NCBI GenBank assembly: GCA_964030785.1
Contig: OZ034967.1
Span: 50,851,533-50,915,532 of the forward strand
Direction of reading: 5' to 3'
Length of the DNA stretch: 64,000 nt
Source of the DNA: Siderastrea siderea
Taxonomy: Eukaryota; Cnidaria; Anthozoa; Scleractinia; Rhizangiidae
Position 1 is the first letter of the stretch; every line of letters begins with the position of its first letter. A model generated the notes under the pieces. That model was given only the letters and a program-made list of their open reading frames with translations. It had not been told where the DNA came from and ran no database searches. The position numbers and the translations under genes are program-made. Shown piece after piece: positions 58,119 through 64,000 of this stretch.

Positions 58119-58193
58119 CTGTGTTGAGAATCAGGATTAGGTTCAAGCAGATGTTCTTCTTGAGGTTCACACTCCTCTTTTTCAATTCTCCTT
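58119..58193 (-). CDS. HECT gene mini-exon 2
   Basis: 75 nt, phase 2-2; RRIEKEECEPQEEHLLEPNP then DSQH; shares ECEP and the 3' end plus donor with mini-exon 3, so one is probably a duplicate of the other. Confidence 0.6.
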
Positions 58194-58523
58194 CTGTAGA
58201 AAAATAGCAAACATTAAATCAACATAAGATAATTAAAAAAAAGTAGCTTTTGCTCTGAAAGAGGGATGTCAGGGATGTGCACTGTAAAATACCACTGCAT
58301 GGATGAAAATATGACTCCATATAACTAATTTATTTACAGTCCTCCCAGTACAGTATGTAGCGCCATTCTGCCTAAGCCAGTCTTGTTAAAGATTAAAAGC
58401 ACGCAAAGTTTGTTCTATTTTCTATATCACTTCAGTGATCCGTACAACATATCTTACCTTGTATCACGACTATCAGACTCCTCATCAGCCTCATTATCGA
58501 TTTCCAACTGTTCCGGTTCCTCT

Positions 58524-59619
58524 TAGCCTGCGTAGCAAGCGTTTCCGTAAGGCTTTCCGCCCTTTGTAGGCGTTTTTCGCTTTTTGGCTGCGCAAAAATT
58601 GGGGCGAGCGCAACACTGATGGAAGCAACGGGGAGGGGGAGGGAAGGCGAGAAAAGGAAACGCTTGCCCGCAAACCCCATGATTTTGTAAAACGCCCCTT
58701 TGACACTTTCGCAGTTGGATAAATTCACAGTGTGACAGCTGGTCAATAAAGCATTTTACGAATAACAGATCACCGGAGGATACAAATTTACTTCCCTCAA
58801 AATCAAAACAAACTCTAACCGATCGCTTCATGATGTGTCGTAATTTCACAGTTAAATTTGGAACTTTATCTCAGCCTGGAAAATCGGGTTTAGTTTCTTC
58901 GGAAAACCGTTTCAAAGCGTCGCAAAGAAAGGACTCTTATGGAACAATTCCCGCTGATCTTTGCAGAGCGGTTGGAGTGAAAGTTGTTCAAAACTTAGAG
59001 CTATTTCCCCACCGTATGCTGTGCAATTCTTCTGCTCGAAAAATTCGCAATTTAGGGGTATTATTCGAAGTTATTCGGAGTGCGATAGGTAGCGAGCCTG
59101 CTGTTTCCCAAACTCCGTCAAAACAGTCTATCCACTTGTGCATTAAAACGGCTGCTCCAAACTCTATCAAGCAACAGTCCTTGTCGCAAGAATGTTCGTG
59201 TAGATTCCTCCGTGTCGGAAAAAGCTTGCCGCAAGTCTTTGAGATCTGCCGTCGGATCAGGACAAAAATGATCTTGAGAGGAACTTCAGGTAAAAGTAGT
59301 GATAGTGAGAAGAATTCCCCGATATCGAGAACCAGTTCGTTGTGTTCATGCGGGTCAAGCTCAAATGAACATACCTGATTTGATTGACGGATTTATCACT
59401 TGGCAATCAACACTACCATGCTGCGCCAATCAGGAAACTCCGTTCGTGGACGAACGGGTTTTTCAAAATCGTGGGGTTTGAGGGCAAGCGTTTCCTTCTT
59501 TCCTTTCCCCTCCCCCTCCACGCACTTTTTGCGCCCGCCCCAATTTTCCCGCCGCCAGAAAAGCGAAAAGTGCATCGAACGTGCGGAAAGCCTTACCGAA
59601 ACGCTTGCTACGCAGGCTA
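58524..59619. mobile_element. 1.1-kb Mutator-like foldback nested in the HECT gene, 9-bp target duplication
   Basis: The ends TAGCCTGCGTAGCAAGCG and CGCTTGCTACGCAGGCTA are perfect inverted copies, with arms of about 150 bp. GGTTCCTCT flanks both sides exactly (58515-58523, 59620-59628). Removing the element and one duplicate joins the HECT frame as LYLCPEEP|EQLEIDNE, proving that it entered coding sequence. Confidence 0.92.
58830..59378 (+). CDS. 182-codon frame inside the nested foldback, unknown
   Basis: An uninterrupted frame between the two arms, rich in Ser, Arg and Cys, with no domain that I recognise and no transposase motif. It may be captured host sequence or chance. Confidence 0.25.
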   Translation: MMCRNFTVKFGTLSQPGKSGLVSSENRFKASQRKDSYGTIPADLCRAVGVKVVQNLELFPHRMLCNSSARKIRNLGVLFEVIRSAIGSEPAVSQTPSKQSIHLCIKTAAPNSIKQQSLSQECSCRFLRVGKSLPQVFEICRRIRTKMILRGTSGKSSDSEKNSPISRTSSLCSCGSSSNEHT

Positions 59620-60152
59620 GGTTCCTCTGGGCACAAGTACAAGGTTATCCTGTTGTACTGTTTTCCTAAATCGTCTTTGTATTTTCGCAAAGTAAACGCT
59701 TCCTCTGGTTGACCTGGCCATCGGGGTAAACTAGTTTCCAGCTTGTTGTCGTGTCAAATGACTTGTCATGAGCCTGCCGCTTCACCAAGGCCTCTGCGAT
59801 CACTTCTATGTACAGTGTACTCTGAATCCTTTTTCACTTTTAAGGGCAATGTTTTTCCACGAACTGGTGTAACTACATCTGGACTAACGTACCGCATGAT
59901 ACCTATGTTTATTAGTGCGAACGGATCCACGTTTTTGGACTTCGCTGCCTTTTTCTTTGAGCCACTTCGGAAATGAGTAGACCTCTCTTCGGTTTTCTTT
60001 GCTGCATAGTTTTTGAAGGACAGACATTTTGTTGCTGCATTCTTATTTGTTTCATTTGTATTAACGATGTTGCTCCCTCTCTTTTGTCCGCAAAAAGGAC
60101 AAAAATTAGCTGAAGGATCCAAACAAGCTCCACAGCTGGAACAAAACATTGC

Positions 60153-60242
60153 AAAATGGCGGAACACTGGCGGGCTTTAGCAAAAGCGAGTTGTCAGCGG
60201 TTGACAAATGTTGGGTTTAGACGTTGAATAAATGTCATGAAT
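60153..60242 (-). repeat. Right terminal inverted repeat of the 6.6-kb transposon
   Basis: Inverse of 53660-53750. The first possible ATG of the HECT gene (60167) lies inside it; the ATG at 60149 is just outside its conserved part. Confidence 0.85.
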
Positions 60243-60244
60243 TA

Positions 60245-60304
60245 TAGCGGAGCCCGCGGGCAAAGCCCGCCAGCGGAGCTCCATTGCTAAGGAAATTTGG
60301 TAAT
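60245..60304. repeat. GC-rich dispersed repeat, copy 2
   Basis: TAGCGGAGCCCGCGGGCAAA, then CTCCATTGCTAAGGAAATTT, matches 26459-26518. The transposon inserted at its very edge. Confidence 0.6.
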
Positions 60305-60329
60305 GTATCAGGAGGAAACAGGTCTCAAA

Positions 60330-60730
60330 AACCGCTGATTGGTTAAAAGATATTACGTAAAAAGCGTCACAGAATTGCTACTGAGCATGCGTGTTGCTTT
60401 TCACGCTTGAAAAATTCAATATGGCGGACGAGTTGTTGTTGTTTTAGCACGGGAACTGCAATATTATTTCACTTTCAACGGATGATCGAGGTGACGTTAG
60501 ATAGTTTTTTAATCGGAAATGCTGTTTGAATCGATCATTGACTTCAGTGACTTTTAAAGAAGCCATTTTGGCCTCCGTACACTGGAGAAACTGAATATAC
60601 TTATCGACAGTCCAATTTTGGATCAAACTGCATCTTCTGATCGATTTCGTTGTTTAAAATTTTATCTTCCGTCAATACTTTTTCGTGGACAAGGCATGCA
60701 GAAGAGGGGTGATCTCATGGTTGCAGGTCA
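60330..60730 (+). promoter_or_regulatory. Promoter-like region with possible first exon
   Basis: It contains an ATTGG (reverse CCAAT) word at 60340, TGAGCATGCGTG resembling an NRF1 site at 60383, and AATATGGCGGACG resembling a YY1/start element at 60419. A possible plus-strand donor GCAG|GTCAGT lies at 60726. No coding exon can be tied to it within the window. Confidence 0.35.
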
Positions 60731-61115
60731 GTAATTTATTGATGTACTATTTCTTAACTGATCATCGTGAAACGTACTGAATACGCTCAGTGGTCGTTAT
60801 GTAGCCCTTTGCTGATCATGTTTTTGTACATTTAATGTACGAGTATGTTGACGTGGAGTGCTACTCTTTTACAATTGACAAGTGCTTTAATAGCCGGAAG
60901 ATAGTGTTACCTGATCTTCAAATAATGCTATAACAGTCTTCAAAAGTGCCCTTTTAATATTTTCGAGGTCAGATAAAAGCCTTTTGTACTTGTGTTTTTG
61001 TAATATCTTTTTGATGCATGATTTTGTTAACTGACAAATGCTGCCTTATGTCGTGTGTTGAATTCTGGAGAAAGCAAATCAAATAATTATTTTTGAATTT
61101 TGTTCGTTGCAATTA
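60731..61115. other. No gene recognised
   Basis: A+T-rich, no coding or structural signal. Confidence 0.3.
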
Positions 61116-61980
61116 TGCATGGTTCAATTCTACCTGTTGTTACCATCCCCCCCCCCCCCCCCCGGGCAACCCCCGGGACAAGTCCAGCCCTTCGGGCCCG
61201 AGGGTGGGGAATTGTTTGAAGCGGTCTTGTCCCGGGGGGTAGGGGGGCAGGGCAAATCGAAATTTTCTTGTGAAGCACCTCACTTCTCAGTTGACACAAT
61301 GGTGCTGGACCACGTAGAGAAGACTGCCTGATTTCAGGGAAAATCTCTAGAATTTGTAGCAGACTGGTTGGAGAAGAATAATCTCTCAAAATTAAAATCT
61401 GTATTTGAAGGCACGTTTATTATAAATTGTTAAACGAATGTGCGTTTGATGCGTACTCGAATGGATGGCGTTCGTCACAAACCTAAAAATATTTCTTCAA
61501 TCAGCGTATTTATACATATGATAAGATGACTTAAATAGACTTTATATAAAAACAGATGCATGGCTTTATATTAAACGGAGATCTCAGTCCAGTGTTCTTG
61601 TGAAACAAGCTAAGAAAAACTCCTTTAAAATGCTGCCATCAATTTGTTCACCGGACCTCTGACCGTATTCAGTGCGGGGAATAGACTTTTTTCTTCAGTT
61701 TTCTTTTTCAGTGTAGTGTTCATGTTTTTTAATACTATTCATGTAGTATCCTTCGTTCAGTATACTCTAGAAAAGCATTTAAGTTCTTGTCAGAACGTCT
61801 GCTTTGCTATTGGTTACCCATATTTTGAACACAAAACAACGTATTTGTGGTCGATGAGGAGTGTCGGGGGTGGGGAATTGTCTCTTTCTGCCTGTCTGGG
61901 GGTGGGGAATAGACCACCAAGAAAGAAAAAAAATTGCAAATCCCGGGGGGGGATGGTAACAGGTAGAATTGAACCCTGCA
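61116..61980. mobile_element. 865-bp inverted-repeat element with C/G-rich arms, TTA target duplication
   Basis: The left end TGCATGGTTCAATTCTACCT pairs with the reverse complement of the right end (TGCAGGGTTCAATTCTACCT). Flanks are TTA (61113-61115, 61981-61983). The subterminal sequence is GTTACCATCC followed by a C-run, then GGGTGGGGAATTG words. The layout matches the element at 38930-39727. Confidence 0.78.
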
Positions 61981-61983
61981 TTA

Positions 61984-64000
61984 CTTAGTCTATTTAGATC
62001 AGCAAAACTGAACATGTTTATTTGCCTTATTCATTGGTTAGCATATTTAATCAACACACTTGTTGATCAATACATGATGACAATTCCTGTTGAGCTTTGC
62101 TTGTGCTCATTGATTTGTGTATTGTTAGCTTCACCCATATACTTTGTTCCCATGAAGATCCATACCATCTCTTTGTCAGCATTTTACTTGTTTTGCAATT
62201 TATTTGTATGCTTGAACCAGTGTACCACTTCACAGTTTTTAAAGTGAAACCCTAATATGATTGGTAATGGTGGATAAAATATTTATGCTATAACTGGTTT
62301 TTGCATTTAGGAGGTATTTTAGTAATAGGAAACAACTGTATTAGTTAATTATTGGGCAAAAAACCTTTTCCAAATAGCTGGAATAGAGTGTTGATTGATG
62401 TTTACAGGGGAACTCCACTAATATGATCTCTGCTCAATATGGTTGTGTTGCATTCAGCAAGTATTTCAATCAGAAAAATAACTGGATCAGTTAATTTCTG
62501 GGCTTAAAAAGAAGTGTCATAAAATGTTCGCATGTACAAAAGTGGTTGGTAAGACAGGGTTTCACCTGTACATTGTACTTTCAAGACCTGTGTGACCAAA
62601 CGAGGTCATGTGGGCAAAATAGATTTAATCTATTTGCAGAATGTTTTTGAAATGTTATGTTTAAATTTGTTGAGTGCCAGAATTATGATTCCTTTTTTTG
62701 CCAAGAAGTTTTAAATCAATTGTACATGAAGTAAAATTGATGTTTTACATTTTTTTTCTCCAGGTTATCACAGCTTTTGACTGCAGTGATATGTTCTTAT
62801 CCAGCCTGTTAAGTTCTTGGTAGAAAGCAGAGAGTGGCAGCCATAAAAGTCACTAGTGTTCAATTCAAATATTTGTTATTCTAATTGATTTTTCAAATGT
62901 TAGTTTGCCCTACACACTTTGGCTGTACAACATTCTTCATTGATACTGAATCAGTCCAGAGGTCTGTCTTGAGATAGATGCCTTTACAATGTTCCTGATG
63001 AAAGGTAGCATGGAAAGCATGTATATAAAGATTTGAGAAATAAAGCCCAGCATCTTTGTGCCTTTTTCCCATCTTGCAAGCCATCTTACATTTGTAGCCC
63101 ACCTTTCTTTAGAAGGAAATTAGAAGCAGTTGTGTGAGAGGGGCATGAATGATGATTATGTCCCTTTTTATAAGTCTTTGCTCTGTCTGCACTTTTCAGA
63201 TACTACTCGTTTGAAGCATTGAACATTGATGCAGCATGTGCTCCTCATCAGTGAACTTAATTCTGAAGCAACTTACCTCAGTGTTTTGTGTTTCTATACA
63301 ATTATTTTTTTGAATTCAAAGTTAAATTCTGTGTGGTATCATTTAGATTATTTGGTTAATATACTGCTCAACAATACCCTTTTGCACTACAGTCAATTTC
63401 TTTCATTAATTACTCTTGACTAAAATTAGCCTAAAAAAATTAAAATTTCTGAATTTTGATTCATCTGACAACTGTCAGCCTAGTTCTAAAAAAGGTATTG
63501 CAGCTGTCTGCTGTTGGAATATTAATGAAGGGTTCATCCGATACATTCCTAAATGTGCATTTTCTATTAATTTTTAACGAAGAGTTCTTCAAGATCCACC
63601 TCTATGTCACAAGCTAAAGATGGTGGCTGCAGAAACAATGAGTACACTTGTATTGGCAAGGAAATGCACTTTACTTTACTATTATAATTTAACATTTTCG
63701 AGTGTGTTTTAAATGAAGTTATGCTGCACTGACAATTTTGTTGCTAAGGGGGGTGTACTTTGTGTTTGAAAGATACCATTTTGTCCTGTTCCAGATCTGT
63801 TAAAATCAGGCATTTTCCATGATTTTTCCACGTTTTATTCATTAATAAAATACATTTAGGTGCTTTTGGTGTTTGTATTGTTCGTGTATTCAGTAACTCA
63901 GTTTGACAAATTTTTTGTTCATGCTCCATCACAATTCCCATGACTGCCAAATAGCAAAACATTTCACCATCAGTGTTAAAAACAGACGTTTTTGTTTGGT
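61984..64000. other. No gene recognised
   Basis: A+T-rich sequence. An acceptor-like CATTTTTTTTCTCCAG lies at 62764 on the plus strand, but no reading frame supports an exon after it. Confidence 0.3.

Larger units (their letters stand above)
56472..60149 (-). pseudogene. Zinc-ribbon plus HECT-domain E3 ubiquitin-ligase gene (G2E3-like HECT), broken
   Basis: The minus-strand start is MFCSSCGACLDPSANFCPFC, a CX2C-CX2C zinc ribbon. A middle region with KLVYPDGQV and LRKYKDDLGKQYNRITLYLC follows, then acidic DNEADEESDSRDT. Two short exons come next (58193-58119, 58012-57953), then a long HECT exon from 57816. HECT landmarks: KVSVKFTDDSGTPEGAVDLG, AGELIAMSVVHGGPGPKCFG, and the catalytic-cysteine region NACACKLRLPVTHASYDDF near 56540. 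Breaks: frameshifts near 59800 and 59730, the 1.1-kb insertion at 58524, and a one-base loss in an A-run near 57345. There is also an in-frame stop at 56761 and a frameshift near 56590. HECT ligases of this group form large families in fish and cnidarians, which fits spread by a transposon. Its role for the element is unknown. Confidence 0.82.
53660..60242. mobile_element. 6.6-kb DNA transposon carrying an integrase-type transposase and a HECT ligase gene
   Basis: Both ends begin ATTCATGACATTTATTCAAC when read inwards. They stay nearly identical for about 60 bp (through CATTTGTCAACCGCTGACAA and CTCGCTTTT) and recognisable to about 90 bp. TATA flanks both sides (53656-53659, 60243-60246). Because TATA is its own reverse complement, it may be a 4-bp target duplication or the outermost part of the inverted repeat. 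Two convergent genes start just inside the ends: a DDE integrase-like gene on the plus strand and a zinc-ribbon/HECT gene on the minus strand. The integrase fits IS3-like eukaryotic elements (IS3EU in Repbase naming, from memory). Both genes are broken, so this copy is dead on its own. Confidence 0.85.

Noticed and set aside
53656..60246. Calling TATA a proven 4-bp target duplication of the large transposon
   Set aside because: TATA is self-complementary, so it may equally be the outer four bases of the inverted repeat; no empty site is in the window.

Overview
The window looks like nuclear DNA of an anthozoan cnidarian, most likely a stony coral. It is A+T-rich and intron-rich, and it is full of dispersed repeats, small foldback transposons and minisatellites. 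It holds cnidarian ficolin-like (CniFL) genes, with a transmembrane segment, collagen, three Ig domains and fibrinogen. That domain combination is, to my knowledge, described only in Anthozoa. All splice sites and reading frames were worked out by eye from the sequence.

Layout. 1-400: last visible exons of a basic, Lys/Arg/Ser-rich minus-strand gene running off the left edge. 550-5300: a foldback element, a broken RPA-like OB-fold gene, a duplicated A+T-rich repeat carrying a Harbinger-like MITE, and another foldback. 6.1-8.65 kb: GC-rich low-complexity DNA, then a 67-68 bp minisatellite of about 32 units. 8.65-34.3 kb: a tandem duplication holding two minus-strand CniFL genes. The right copy (33383 to 22486) is complete at four exons and 671 codons. 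The left copy (18189 to 10647) has the first three exons, but no fibrinogen exon is found; the minisatellite lies about where it would be expected. A LINE and several MITEs sit in one copy only, so each copy acts as an empty-site control for the other. 34.35-35.0 kb: a tRNA-derived SINE and a MITE.

35.8-49.9 kb (5' leader perhaps to about 52.9 kb): CEP85, a centrosomal coiled-coil gene on the minus strand. Sixteen coding exons join in one frame to 726 codons. Its introns carry a (TATGG)n array of about 510 bp, a TTA-flanked 798-bp inverted-repeat element and other repeats.

53.66-60.24 kb: a DNA transposon of about 6.6 kb with terminal inverted repeats near 90 bp. One end encodes a DDE integrase-like transposase; the other encodes a convergent zinc-ribbon plus HECT ubiquitin-ligase protein. 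Both are now broken. A 1.1-kb Mutator-like foldback with a 9-bp target duplication sits inside a coding exon of the HECT gene. This two-gene transposon is the most interesting object here. To its right come a promoter-like stretch, a second TTA-flanked C/G-rich inverted-repeat element (61116-61980), and about 2 kb where I recognise nothing.

Limits: no search or alignment could be run. Family names rest on recognised motifs, and exon ends rest on splice consensus plus frame continuity.
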